Origin: Allochromatium palmeri
Lineage (GTDB): Bacteria > Pseudomonadota > Gammaproteobacteria > Chromatiales > Chromatiaceae
Reading direction: 5' to 3'
DNA: 64,000 bases
Assembly (NCBI RefSeq): GCF_009720725.1
Contig: NZ_WNKT01000001.1
Coordinates: 186,001-250,000 of the forward strand
Part shown: one piece after another, positions 25,574 to 34,550 of the stretch
Numbering within the stretch: the stretch's first letter is position 1
Layout: each line of letters starts with the position of its first letter
Made by a program: the position numbers and the translations under genes
Notes under the pieces: generated by a model
What the model saw: only the letters and a program-made list of their open reading frames with translations
Database searches by the model: none
What the model was told of the DNA's origin: nothing

Positions 25574-27031
25574 TCAAGGCTCACGCGCTACCCGAAAGCC
25601 GAGCATGTTGAGCTTGGTATCGGGTGCAAAATGCGCGCGGACGAAGGCGCGCATTGAGTCCGCCGGTTTGTTGAAGGCTCCGCCGCGGGCGACCCGGTTG
25701 GTGCAATTGCCGGTGAGCAGGGCGCGTCCGTTGTCTGGAGCGCCTTCATAGCGTGCTCGATAACAGTCGGCGACCCATTCCAGCGCGTTGCCGGCCGTTT
25801 CGTAGAGGCCGAAAGGATTGGCCGGAAAGCTCATCACCGGCGCTGTGGAACGGTCATCCCATTGACTGTCGCAGTCGAAACAGACCGCGTGATTGGAACC
25901 GACGTCCTGACCCCACCAGAAGGGCGTGGTGGTTCCGGCGCGCGCGGCGAACTCCCATTCAGCCTCGCTGGGCAGGCGATAGCGATGGCCGGTTTGTTGC
26001 GAGAGCCAGGCCGTATAGTCGCGGGCCTCCGCCCAGCTGATACCGATCACTGGGCGTGTTCCGCGTCCCCAACCCTGATCGCTGGGCGGTTTGCGGCCCG
26101 TGGCGCGGGCAAAGCGGTCGTACTCCAGAAAGGTGACTTCATGGGCGGCCATCATGAAGGAATCGACCTTGACTGAACGCGCCGGGCTGTAGTCCTCGCC
26201 GCCGAGACTGTTGTATCCCATCCGGAAGGTGCCGCCGCTGAGTACGAGCATCGCCGGCCCGGGCGTGCCGTCGCGGAGCCGATCCTGATGGATGCGCGGC
26301 GGCTGGTTGGACTCAACCACCGGAGGCGGCACGGAGGATGGGGCCGCCGCCGGTTCGGTTTGCACCTTGGGCGGGTTGCGGCCTTTGGGAGGCGGCTCGA
26401 CCTGGGCGGCGACTTCAGGACGCTGATCGGGCCTGGGGGCCGTGTCGCGATCGCCCATTAGATAAATATTGGCAATCGCCGAGACCGTGAGCAGTACGAC
26501 CAGCACACCGCTGCTCGCGAGCAGCCAGCGCGGCGTCACCGAGCCGCTACGGACGACCACAGGAGCGGTCTGAGCCGGTGCTGGTGCCGGTGCGTTCTGA
26601 GCGGCAGTGCCACTGGTCTCCAGTAATTCCTGACGCAAGCGCTCAATTTCGCTCTGGGCCTCCTGGAGTGACTGCTCCTTGCGATCGAGCTCCTTCCTGA
26701 GTCCCTCCAGCGCCAGATGCTTGTCTTCCATGGCATCTTCGAGCCGCCGGCATTCCTCGGTGATGTGATCGAGCGCCTGCTCCTTGGCATCCAGCGACTG
26801 CTGCATGATCAGCAGCTCCTGCTGGAACGCGAGCCGTTCGGTGGCCGTTGCGACCTGGTTGTTGGGCACAAAGTTGTGCTCAGTCAGTCGGGCATTGAGT
26901 CGTTGGATCTCCTCTTCCGCCTCCTGGCGCATCTGCTCCAGGGTCTTGCGCAAGAGTTCGGACTCGGCGTCGGAATAGATTTGCGAGTCGGGTTGCTCAG
27001 CCATCGGCGTGTGTTCAGTCTCGATCAGCAT
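25574..27031 (-). CDS. Membrane-anchored coiled-coil protein with FGE/SUMF1-like domain
   Basis: About 485 residues. Residues about 20-140 are a long charged coiled coil, a proline/alanine-rich spacer follows, one membrane helix is at about 168-190 (WLLASSGVLVVLLTVSAIAN), and the C-terminal 230 residues are a sulfatase-modifying-factor domain (FRMGYNSLGGED..., EWEFAARAG, ARGGAFNKPADSMRAF, LGFRVA). The orientation places the coiled coil in the cytoplasm and the FGE domain in the periplasm. The segment that carries the cysteine pair of true formylglycine-generating enzymes has no cysteines, so a structural or ligand-binding role is more likely than catalysis. The start is uncertain (27031 or 27004; neither has a good ribosome site). 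Confidence 0.82.
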   Translation of the reverse strand: MLIETEHTPMAEQPDSQIYSDAESELLRKTLEQMRQEAEEEIQRLNARLTEHNFVPNNQVATATERLAFQQELLIMQQSLDAKEQALDHITEECRRLEDAMEDKHLALEGLRKELDRKEQSLQEAQSEIERLRQELLETSGTAAQNAPAPAPAQTAPVVVRSGSVTPRWLLASSGVLVVLLTVSAIANIYLMGDRDTAPRPDQRPEVAAQVEPPPKGRNPPKVQTEPAAAPSSVPPPVVESNQPPRIHQDRLRDGTPGPAMLVLSGGTFRMGYNSLGGEDYSPARSVKVDSFMMAAHEVTFLEYDRFARATGRKPPSDQGWGRGTRPVIGISWAEARDYTAWLSQQTGHRYRLPSEAEWEFAARAGTTTPFWWGQDVGSNHAVCFDCDSQWDDRSTAPVMSFPANPFGLYETAGNALEWVADCYRARYEGAPDNGRALLTGNCTNRVARGGAFNKPADSMRAFVRAHFAPDTKLNMLGFRVAREP

Positions 27032-27239
27032 GGGGACGGTGATGCGGTCGATTGTCCGACTTTGGCGGCATGGATACCAGACCAAACCCGGCTTTATGAC
27101 GCCGCCAGCGTCTCGGTCCCAATCGCGCGTGTCCGTCGCCCTCGAAAGGCGCTGACGCGGAATGGTTCTAAACGACGTGTTTCAAGGCGATACTTAGCGC
27201 CAATTCCAGCTTCATCATTCATCCAGGAGATCTCCGCCC

Positions 27240-28553
27240 ATGCTATTGCCCTTCAAGGAGCATTCACTGCGCCACTCGCTCGTCACCGAACTGCATGCGC
27301 GCACCTATATGCCACTGCAAGTGCCGGCGCGTCTTTCACACATCGCGGCTGTCTGCGGCGAGCGTGGGAGCGGTCGCACCGTGCGCCACCTGTACGAGCT
27401 GCTCGAGCATCATGGCGTGCCGCGCCCGGAGCGCGTCGAGCAGTATTACATGGTCAGGCTCGGTGACATCCGCCTGCTCTGGGAGCGTCACACTGAGTTT
27501 GTCAGCTATACCTTCAGTCTGCCGGGCGAGTTCACGCATCCCTTCGCGAATCCGGCGACAGCGCAACTGCCGAACGAATGGCTCGTCGGGATTCCGGGCG
27601 AGGTCATTGCGGCTGTTTCGCTGGCGCTCGAACCGGCGGCGGAGCAGGAGTATTCGCTCGAAGAGTTGAGCGCGCTATTCGGCGGCAATCCGGTGATCGG
27701 TTCCGAAGTGGTCGGCGGTCTGGCACGCGCGTATTCGGATCTGCGCATCCATGCGGATGGATTCTCGCGCATCCTGCTGCGCGATCAGGGACTCTCACCC
27801 AATCAGGCCGGGCGCTTGGCCAAGCGTATCCTGGAGGTCAGCTCCTATCGGGCCATGGCGTTGCTGGGGCTGCCGCCGGCCCGCGAGGCCAATGCCTGTC
27901 TGAGCGATGCCGAGCGGCGTCTGGTGGCCGTTTCCTCGCGCATGGCCTGCCAGGAAGATCGCAGGAGCGAGGTTCCTGAGAGCGAACTGCTGGCCGAGCT
28001 GACCGATCTGGCCGCCGAGATCGAGGCCGTGGCCGCCCGCACCAGCTATCGCTTCGAGGCTTCACGCGCCTATTACGGCGTGGTCATGCAGCGCCTGGAT
28101 CAATTGCGCCAGCGGCGCATCGAGGGCTTGCAGACCTTCAGCGAGTTTCTCGACGCGCGTCTGACCCCGGCGGTCGCCACCTGTGATTCGACCGCCAAGC
28201 GCCAGCAGGGACTGGCCGAGCGTGCGGCGCGTCTGACCAGTCTGTTGCGCGCGCGCGTTGAGGTCGAGCTACAGAAACAGAATCGCGGTCTGCTCGAATC
28301 CATGAACCAGCGCGCCAAGCTGCAACTGCGGCTCCAGGAGACGGTCGAGGGGTTATCGGTGATCGCCATCGGTTATTACGGCGTTGGATTGCTGGGCTAT
28401 CTGTTCAAGGGGCTGGAGGCCTATGGCGTGCCGTTTATGTTCGATGCCACCTATGCCACGGGGGTGGCCGCGCCGCTGGTGGTGCTGATCGCCTGGTTCG
28501 GGATCCGGCGCATGAAGGCGCGTTTGCTCAAGTCCGAGCACACGAAAATCTAG
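27240..28553 (+). CDS. DUF3422-family membrane protein
   Basis: A 437-residue member of the DUF3422 family, of unknown function. The N-terminus (HSLRHSLVTELHARTYMPL) is typical. The central part is helical and charged, and the C-terminus has two hydrophobic segments at about 368-385 and 400-418 followed by a basic tail, consistent with an inner-membrane anchor. AGGAG lies about ten bases before the ATG. It is divergent from the FGE-like membrane protein across 208 bases. A weak GC-rich stem (28558-28579) follows the stop. Confidence 0.87.
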   Translation: MLLPFKEHSLRHSLVTELHARTYMPLQVPARLSHIAAVCGERGSGRTVRHLYELLEHHGVPRPERVEQYYMVRLGDIRLLWERHTEFVSYTFSLPGEFTHPFANPATAQLPNEWLVGIPGEVIAAVSLALEPAAEQEYSLEELSALFGGNPVIGSEVVGGLARAYSDLRIHADGFSRILLRDQGLSPNQAGRLAKRILEVSSYRAMALLGLPPAREANACLSDAERRLVAVSSRMACQEDRRSEVPESELLAELTDLAAEIEAVAARTSYRFEASRAYYGVVMQRLDQLRQRRIEGLQTFSEFLDARLTPAVATCDSTAKRQQGLAERAARLTSLLRARVEVELQKQNRGLLESMNQRAKLQLRLQETVEGLSVIAIGYYGVGLLGYLFKGLEAYGVPFMFDATYATGVAAPLVVLIAWFGIRRMKARLLKSEHTKI

Positions 28554-28629
28554 CGCGGCGTCCAGCGTCGGCGGGACGCTCAATCGAGCCCATCACCCGG
28601 ACGCGGCGATGTCCGTCTGTAAGTCCGGC

Positions 28630-29748
28630 TCAATACCGCCGATGCCGAAACAGCCACCCGGCCGCGCCGAGCGTGAACAGCGCGATCAGGCCGAGTGGCC
28701 ACAGTTGCGGGCCTACCTGAGCGAAACCGGCGCCTTCGAGAAAGACACCGCGCAGGATCACGAGGTAGTAACGCAACGGATCGATCAGGGTCAGGGTCTG
28801 CACCGCCGGCGGCATGTTGTCGATCGGCGTGGCAAATCCCGAGAGGATCACCGCCGGCACCATGAACAGAAAAGCCCCGAGCAGCGCCTGCTGGAGCGTG
28901 GCGGCGAGCGAGGAGATCATCAGCCCGATCCCCACGCTCGCCAGCGCGAACAGCAGCGCGCCGGCATAGAGCGCCCCAAGATCCCCGGTCAGCGGCACCG
29001 CGAACCAGAACACCGCAATCGTCAGCACCAGCGAGGCTTCGAAGACCCCGACCAGCACCCCGGGCAGGGCCTTGCCGATCAGGATCTCGACTGGACTCAG
29101 GGGTGTCATCAGCAGTTGGTCGAAGGTGCCCTGTTCACGTTCGCGCGCCACTGATAAGGCCGTCGACATCAGAGTCACGACCAGGGTCAACAGACCCACC
29201 AGCCCCGAGACGAAGAACCAGCGGCTCTCCAGATTGGGGTTGTACCAGGCGCGAATGATGAGCCGCGTCGGCAGCCCTGGCCGGCCGTGCGCCTGTGCCC
29301 AGTCGCGGTTGAAGTCGGCCAGGATGCGCGCGACGTCGTTGTTGATCACCTGGGCACTGTTGGAGTTGCGTCCATCGATCAGGATCTGGAGCGGCGCCGT
29401 GCGTCCGGCGCTCAGATCAGCACTGAAGCGCGGCGGGATCTGGATCACCAGCCGCACGGCGCGCCGGTCGATCTGCGTAGCGATCTCGTCGGGATGGCGC
29501 AGATGGCCGGCGAAGGCGAAGCTCGGCGCACCCTCGAAGCGGGCGAGCAGCTCACGCGCGGCCGCGCCGCCGTCGCGATCGAGCACGGCATACTCGATGT
29601 GGTTCAGGTCGAAGGAGGCCGCATAGCCGAACACCAGCAGTTGTATCAGCGGCGGCACGATCACCACGACCCGACTGCGCTTGTCGCGAAACAGCGCCAG
29701 GAATTCCTTGATCGTCAGCGCCCACAGGCGCGTGAACAGCGTCATCAT
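28630..29748 (-). CDS. ABC-2 type permease, second membrane subunit of the exporter
   Basis: A 372-residue ABC-2 family permease resembling E. coli YhhJ. One membrane helix near the N-terminus (VVVIVPPLIQLLVFGYAAS) is followed by a large periplasmic domain and five C-terminal helices. The hallmarks EREQGTFDQLLMTPLSPVEILIGK and NMPPAVQTLTLIDPLRYYL are present. The true start is ATG 29748, which overlaps the stop of the first permease (TAATG); a longer frame running upstream to 31026 is an antisense-like artefact through that gene. It is the last gene of the exporter operon. Confidence 0.92.
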   Translation of the reverse strand: MMTLFTRLWALTIKEFLALFRDKRSRVVVIVPPLIQLLVFGYAASFDLNHIEYAVLDRDGGAAARELLARFEGAPSFAFAGHLRHPDEIATQIDRRAVRLVIQIPPRFSADLSAGRTAPLQILIDGRNSNSAQVINNDVARILADFNRDWAQAHGRPGLPTRLIIRAWYNPNLESRWFFVSGLVGLLTLVVTLMSTALSVAREREQGTFDQLLMTPLSPVEILIGKALPGVLVGVFEASLVLTIAVFWFAVPLTGDLGALYAGALLFALASVGIGLMISSLAATLQQALLGAFLFMVPAVILSGFATPIDNMPPAVQTLTLIDPLRYYLVILRGVFLEGAGFAQVGPQLWPLGLIALFTLGAAGWLFRHRRY

Positions 29749-30878
29749 TATTCGAGCCGCTTGTGCAGCCGGCGGCGACTGAGGCCGAGCAAGACCGTTG
29801 CCATCAGCGCCAGCGCGGCGGCGTTCGGCAGGATCACGCTCCAGACATCCCCGGCCAGAAACAGCGTCTGAAGGATGGTCACGAAATAGCGCGCCGGAAC
29901 CAGATGGGTCAGGCCGCGCACCAGCGTCGGCATACTGTCGATGTCGAACAGAAACCCCGAGAGCAGAAAGGCCGGCAGAAAGGTCACGAGCAGCGCGATC
30001 ATGCCGGCGAGGAACTGATTCCGGGTGATGATCGAGATCAGCAACCCCATGCCGAGCGCGGTGAGCAGAAAGAGCGTCGAGCACAGCGCCAGCACCCAGA
30101 ACGAGCCACGCAGCGGCACCCCGAACAGCCCCAGCGCCATCAGGACCGACAGCACCATCCCGCCCAGACCGAGCACGAAATAGGGCAGCAGCTTGCCGAT
30201 CAGGATCTCGTTGAGGGTCACGGGCGTGACCAGCAGCGCCTCCAGCGTGCCGCGTTCCCACTCGCGCGCGAACACCAGCGCCGTGAGCAGCGCACCGACC
30301 AGGGTCATGTTGATCACCAACAGTCCGGGCACCAGATAGTGGCGGCTCTCCAGCTCCGGATTGAACCAGATGCGGACCTCGGGCGCGACGACCGGCGTCA
30401 GGCTCAGGCCGCGTGCGTCGCGCTCCTGCTCCAGCCAGTTCGACCAGGCCCCCTGGATATAGCCGTGCAGCAGACGCGCTGAGTTGGCATCCACGCCATT
30501 GAGGATGACGCCGATCGGTGCCGCGTCCGAGTCGGCGCGGGCGAGGCGTTGGCTGAAATCGCTCGGCAGCACCACCAACCCCTTGACCTGATGTGCGCGC
30601 ACGGCCGCGCGTCCGTCCTGGAGTGTGTGATACAGGCGTGGCGCGAAGTAGACCGAGCGTTGAAAGGCCGCGACGAACGACTGGGCCGAGGCGCTCGGCT
30701 GTTCGATCACCAGTCCGACCGGCACCCGCTTGGAATCGAGCGACACGCCATAGCCGAACAGCAACAGCAGCCCGACCGGCAGGACAAAGGCGATGGCCAG
30801 ACTCGATGGGTCGCGCAGGATCTGCAACCACTCCTTGCGCAGCAAGCCGCGCAGTCGGCGTGAAAACCACGGCGCCAT
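29748..30878 (-). CDS. ABC-2 type permease, first membrane subunit of the exporter
   Basis: A 376-residue ABC-2 permease, homologous to the downstream permease. It has an N-terminal helix (SSLAIAFVLPVGLLLLFGYG), a periplasmic domain and the conserved ERGTLEALLVTPVTLNEILIGK segment followed by several helices. Its start overlaps the stop of the ATPase gene. Two separate permeases with one tandem ATPase imply a heterodimeric membrane unit. Confidence 0.92.
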   Translation of the reverse strand: MAPWFSRRLRGLLRKEWLQILRDPSSLAIAFVLPVGLLLLFGYGVSLDSKRVPVGLVIEQPSASAQSFVAAFQRSVYFAPRLYHTLQDGRAAVRAHQVKGLVVLPSDFSQRLARADSDAAPIGVILNGVDANSARLLHGYIQGAWSNWLEQERDARGLSLTPVVAPEVRIWFNPELESRHYLVPGLLVINMTLVGALLTALVFAREWERGTLEALLVTPVTLNEILIGKLLPYFVLGLGGMVLSVLMALGLFGVPLRGSFWVLALCSTLFLLTALGMGLLISIITRNQFLAGMIALLVTFLPAFLLSGFLFDIDSMPTLVRGLTHLVPARYFVTILQTLFLAGDVWSVILPNAAALALMATVLLGLSRRRLHKRLE

Positions 30879-32614
30879 CAGCTGCCTCCTCCAGGTTCGT
30901 GCGTCTGGATGAGCCGGATAAAGGCGTCCTCCAGCTCGGGACAGGGGTGCTCCGGGGTCGCGGCCCGCGTCTTGATCTCAGCGGGCGTGCCCAGGGCCAG
31001 GATCTCGCCGGCGGCGAGGATCGCAAGCCGATCGCAGTATTCGGCCTCCTGCAGAAAGTGCGTCGTCACCAGGATGGTCACGCCGTCCTCAGCCAAAGCG
31101 TTGATGCGATCCCAGAACTCGCGCCGCGCCAGCGGATCGACCCCCGAGGTTGGCTCGTCGAGAAAGAGGATGTCCGGCTCGTGCATGAGCGCAGCGGCCA
31201 TGGCCAGACGCTGTTTGTAGCCGAGGGGCAGGGCACCGCTGTCAGTCGTGGACAGCGCCTCGAGTTCGAAGGACGCGAACGCCCAATCGATCCGCGCCCG
31301 AACCTGGGGTCCGCGCAGTCCATAGGCGCGGGCGAAGAACTCGAGGTTCTGGCGCACCGTCAGATTGGTATAGAGCGCGAAGCTCTGCGACATATAGCCG
31401 ACGCGCCCGCGCGCCTCGGCCGGCGCGCGGCGCAGATCGACACCGGCCACGCGCACCTGGCCCGCGCTCGGCGGCAGCAGTCCGCACAGCATCCGAAAGG
31501 TGGTGGTCTTGCCCGCGCCATTGGCGCCCAGCAGGCCGAAGACCTCGCCCGCCGCGACGCTGAAGCTTGCGCCCTTCACGGCCACGAAATCCCCGAAAAC
31601 GCGGCTCAGTGACTCGACCTCGATCGCCGTGCCCGTTGCGCGCGTCTTCGTTCGCGAACTGGAGACCGACAGCGGGGCGGCTCGTGCTCCGCTGCTCAGC
31701 CGGTCGACGAATCCGTCCTCGAAACGCGGCGCGACGGCCTGCCAGTCGCTCAGATCGGGCTGGCGCTCGCGCGCGCTCGTCGCGTCGAGGATAACGCGGA
31801 TCGACTCGCCCTGAAGCACGGCATCGACCACGCCCGGCTGTCGGCTCAGCTCGGCGCGGCGCGCGCGGCGGGTGGCGGGCGTGGCGCTGACCTGGAACAC
31901 CCGACCGCGTAGCGGTTCGCTGAAGCGCGCGGGCGGTCCCTGGTCGATCAGCCGCCCGGCGTGCAACAGGATCACATCGGTGCAGCGTTCGGCCTCGTCC
32001 AGATAGGCCGTCGAGAGCAGCACGCTCATGGCGTCCTGCTGAACCAGTTGATCGACGATCGACCACAGCTCGCGCCGCGACACCGGATCGACCCCGACCG
32101 TCGGTTCGTCGAGCAGCAGCAGGCGCGGTGGTTCGACGAGCGTGCAGGCCAGACCCAGTTTCTGTTTCATCCCGCCCGAGAGCCGACCGGCCAGACGGCT
32201 CATGAAGGGCGCGAGTCCGGTCATGTCCATCAGGCGCGCATAGCGCTCGGTCCGCGCGGCCTCGGGCACCTGGTGGAGATCGGCATAGAGATCCAGGTTC
32301 TCGCGCACGCTCAGATCCTCGTAGAGTCCGAAGCGCTGCGGCATGTAGCCGATGCACGATTGCACGGCGAGCGGATCGCGCGCGACATCCAGCCCCAGCA
32401 CCTCGACCCGTCCGGCATCCGGCCGCAGCAGACCCGCGACCACGCGCATCAGCGTTGTCTTGCCGGCACCATCGGGGCCGACCAGTCCGGTGACGACGCC
32501 AGGCGCTAGCGTGGAGGAGACCTCGGCGAGCGCCTCGACCCGGCGCCCGTCGCTCTGAAAACGCTTGACGAGCCGCTCGATGCGCAGCGGGGTGGGGGAC
32601 TCAGGAGCCGTCAT
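30878..32614 (-). CDS. Tandem ABC ATPase of a drug/xenobiotic-type exporter
   Basis: A 578-residue protein with two complete ATP-binding cassettes in one chain. The first has Walker A GPDGAGKTT (about 43-51), signature LSGGMKQK and Walker B LLLLDEPTVGVDP. The second has Walker A GANGAGKTT (about 367-375), a degenerate signature (LPLGYKQR) and Walker B ILFLDEPTSGVDP. The gene order MFP-ATPase-permease-permease resembles the E. coli yhiI-rbbA-yhhJ locus, but here the ATPase is not fused to a permease. It starts 28 bases after the HlyD-type gene. Confidence 0.93.
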   Translation of the reverse strand: MTAPESPTPLRIERLVKRFQSDGRRVEALAEVSSTLAPGVVTGLVGPDGAGKTTLMRVVAGLLRPDAGRVEVLGLDVARDPLAVQSCIGYMPQRFGLYEDLSVRENLDLYADLHQVPEAARTERYARLMDMTGLAPFMSRLAGRLSGGMKQKLGLACTLVEPPRLLLLDEPTVGVDPVSRRELWSIVDQLVQQDAMSVLLSTAYLDEAERCTDVILLHAGRLIDQGPPARFSEPLRGRVFQVSATPATRRARRAELSRQPGVVDAVLQGESIRVILDATSARERQPDLSDWQAVAPRFEDGFVDRLSSGARAAPLSVSSSRTKTRATGTAIEVESLSRVFGDFVAVKGASFSVAAGEVFGLLGANGAGKTTTFRMLCGLLPPSAGQVRVAGVDLRRAPAEARGRVGYMSQSFALYTNLTVRQNLEFFARAYGLRGPQVRARIDWAFASFELEALSTTDSGALPLGYKQRLAMAAALMHEPDILFLDEPTSGVDPLARREFWDRINALAEDGVTILVTTHFLQEAEYCDRLAILAAGEILALGTPAEIKTRAATPEHPCPELEDAFIRLIQTHEPGGGS

Positions 32615-32642
32615 GGGGTGCTCGCGACCGGTCGGGTGGCGA

Positions 32643-33686
32643 TCAGGGTTGGCTCGAACCGGGTTCGGCGGGACAGCCGGGCGCGGCGAGCGGCGCGGCG
32701 GTCAGGTCGATCTCGACCGTCACCGGCATTCCCTGGCGTAGTTCGCCGCGCGGGTTGCAAACGAACACCCGCGCCTGATAGACGAGATCGGTACGCAACT
32801 CGGTGGTCTGCACCGTTTTGGGGGTGAACTCAGCGGTCGGGGCGATGTAGCCGACCCAGCCGAGATAGGCGCGCCCCGGAAAGCTGTCGCTGAAAACGGC
32901 GGCCGGCTGCCCCGGCTTGACGCGACCCAGATCCGGCTCGGCGAGATAGACGCGCGCCCACAGGGGTTCGGTCAGGGTGAGCCGGAAGACCGAGCGTTGT
33001 GCCGAGGCCATGTCGCCCGGCTCCAGGAGCCGGTTTTGGATGACGCCAGCCGCTGACGCCTTGAGCGTCGTCTCTTCCAGATCGATCGTCGCCGAGTTCA
33101 ACTCGGCTTCCAGCACCCGCAGACTCGCGCGCGCCGCGTCGATGTCTTCCGCGCGCGTGCCGGCCAGCATCAGATCCAGACTGGCTTGCACGGCTCCGGC
33201 GCGGGCCTCGGCCGCCTCGGCCACGCTGCGCGCGTCGTCGTAATCTTGCGGCGAGACGAGCTTGCGCGCGGCCAGTTCCTTGGAACGCTCGGCATGATGG
33301 CGGGCGTTGGTCGCCTCGGTCCGAGTGGCTTCCAGATCGGCGCGCAGCTTGGCGATCTCCTCGGCGCGCGCGCCGGCCAGGAGCTTGCGCAACTCGGCGC
33401 GCTGGGCCTCGACCCGTGCCTCGGCCATCGTGTGTGCGAGTGTCGGACGGCGTGCATCGAGCTGGGCCAGTTTCTCGCCGCGCGTGACGGACGCACCCTC
33501 GGATACGACCATGGATTCGATGCGTCCGCTGACCTCGAACGCCAGATCGACCTGACGCACGTCGATATGGCCGTAGAGTGTCAGACGACTGCTGTCCGAC
33601 TCGTTGGTCGAGCGTTTGAGTCCGAACAGATAGACCAGTGCCGCCGCTAGCAGCAACAGGCCGATGAACACTAAAGGTTTCTTCAT
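32643..33686 (-). CDS. HlyD-family periplasmic adaptor (YhiI-like)
   Basis: A 347-residue membrane-fusion protein: N-terminal membrane anchor (residues 4-24), a lipoyl-like half (FEVSGRIESMVVSEGASVTRG, about 50-70), a long alpha-helical hairpin (about 85-190, alanine/arginine/glutamate-rich), the returning lipoyl half (TLKASAAGVIQNRLLEPG) and a beta-barrel domain. It should bridge the two-permease ABC exporter to an outer-membrane channel. Its ATG overlaps the stop of the alpha/beta hydrolase gene (ATGA). Confidence 0.92.
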   Translation of the reverse strand: MKKPLVFIGLLLLAAALVYLFGLKRSTNESDSSRLTLYGHIDVRQVDLAFEVSGRIESMVVSEGASVTRGEKLAQLDARRPTLAHTMAEARVEAQRAELRKLLAGARAEEIAKLRADLEATRTEATNARHHAERSKELAARKLVSPQDYDDARSVAEAAEARAGAVQASLDLMLAGTRAEDIDAARASLRVLEAELNSATIDLEETTLKASAAGVIQNRLLEPGDMASAQRSVFRLTLTEPLWARVYLAEPDLGRVKPGQPAAVFSDSFPGRAYLGWVGYIAPTAEFTPKTVQTTELRTDLVYQARVFVCNPRGELRQGMPVTVEIDLTAAPLAAPGCPAEPGSSQP

Positions 33687-34150
33687 GCGTTTGAGATTGC
33701 GGCGCAGAGGGATCGCAAGGCTTCCAGGGAATCCGGGTCGACCAGGCGATGATCGGAGCCTGTGGTGATCAGCCGCGATGCCGGCAGGCCGCTGTGTGCC
33801 AGCAGCCGTTCCGAGTCGACATAGGGCACGACGTCATCCTGCTGTGAATGCAAAATCCAGGTTTCAGGTTTGACGCGATCGATCCTGCCGTGATTGCGCC
33901 AGGCCGGACACAGCAGCACCAAGGGGGTGTCTCGGGACGCTAGGTGCATGGCCACGGCGCCGCCGCGCGAGGAGCCGACGATGATATCGGGAGCATGCTG
34001 ATCATAAGCGGCTTGGGCGACGTCGACCGCCAACTGAAAGTCATCGTCATCCAGGGCGGGATTGAGCACCTCATGCCCCAGGCTTTGTAGAAACGAAGGT
34101 TTCATGCCGCCTGGGGTTGAGTGCCATCCGTGTAAAAATAGAATTTTCAT
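33683..34150 (-). CDS. Small alpha/beta hydrolase
   Basis: A 155-residue alpha/beta-hydrolase-fold protein. The N-terminal LFLHGWHSTPGGMKP carries the oxyanion-hole HG motif, the nucleophile serine is in GSSRGG (about 60-65), the acid in SQQDDVVP (about 105-112) and the histidine in GSDHRLVD (about 132-139). The size resembles YqiA-like esterases. It is coupled at its 3' end to the HlyD-type gene and at its 5' end (ATGA) to an upstream reading-frame fragment, which suggests the ancestral operon continued upstream before a rearrangement. Confidence 0.85.
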   Translation of the reverse strand: MKILFLHGWHSTPGGMKPSFLQSLGHEVLNPALDDDDFQLAVDVAQAAYDQHAPDIIVGSSRGGAVAMHLASRDTPLVLLCPAWRNHGRIDRVKPETWILHSQQDDVVPYVDSERLLAHSGLPASRLITTGSDHRLVDPDSLEALRSLCAAISNA

Positions 34151-34349
34151 CGATTCGCAACCATTTGAGTGTCAAGTCTCTGGAGATTGTAGGCGCGTTT
34201 TTTGAAAAGTTTGGGGCCTGGCACCGGCGCGTCGATCAACGTGCCCTGGGCCTTTTCAGCGAGCGCCCTGGCCTCATCCCAGACCTTGCGCCGGGCCTTG
34301 AGCCGCGTCTTGGCCTTGCGTTTGAGCTTGGCGTCACTCCGCAGTACAT
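34147..34349 (-). pseudogene. 3' fragment of a disrupted gene (lysine/arginine-rich C-terminus)
   Basis: This frame reads about 65 residues, SDAKLKRKAKTRLKARRKV..., ending QRLDTQMVANR, with codon use like surrounding genes. Its TGA overlaps the ATG of the hydrolase gene, the kind of junction seen throughout this operon. It has no start codon context of its own: upstream the frame runs into sequence that, one frame over, is the conserved part of a PemK-type toxin. I interpret it as the 3' end of a gene whose 5' part was lost or separated. The boundary (about 34350) is approximate and the family is not recognised. Confidence 0.5.
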
Positions 34350-34550
34350 CGTGAGCGGGCAGTCGAGAGGCCAAGGGGCGTTGGATTGAGAGATGATCAT
34401 GGCCATCACCGAGTGGCCGACTGGTGTATTGAAGGCTTCAGCGTCGGAGAGCACCAAAGCCGGCCGGTTCTTGGTCGCCGTGCGGTCAGTGAATGGAAAA
34501 GGCACTCGCACCACGGTGTAGCGCTCAAAGATCACGGTAGGCGGCCTCAT
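34236..34550 (-). pseudogene. PemK/MazF-family toxin with its C-terminal part replaced
   Basis: The first 70 or so residues read as a PemK/MazF endoribonuclease: FERYTVVRVPFPFTDRTATK, RPALVLSD and GHSVMAMIISQ, then WPLD. The remaining family-conserved part (normally 35-40 residues including VVRMKLFTL-type sequence) is absent; the frame continues for about 38 unrelated residues because the DNA there belongs to another gene read in a different frame. It overlaps the antitoxin gene by 26 bases (a GTG at 34535 is an alternative start). Without its C-terminal half the fold is unlikely to be active. Confidence 0.65.

Noticed and set aside
29749-31026. Upstream extension of the last permease into a 798-residue frame
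   Set aside because: The extra 426 residues are an out-of-frame reading of the first permease and the end of the ATPase; the true start is the TAATG overlap at 29748.
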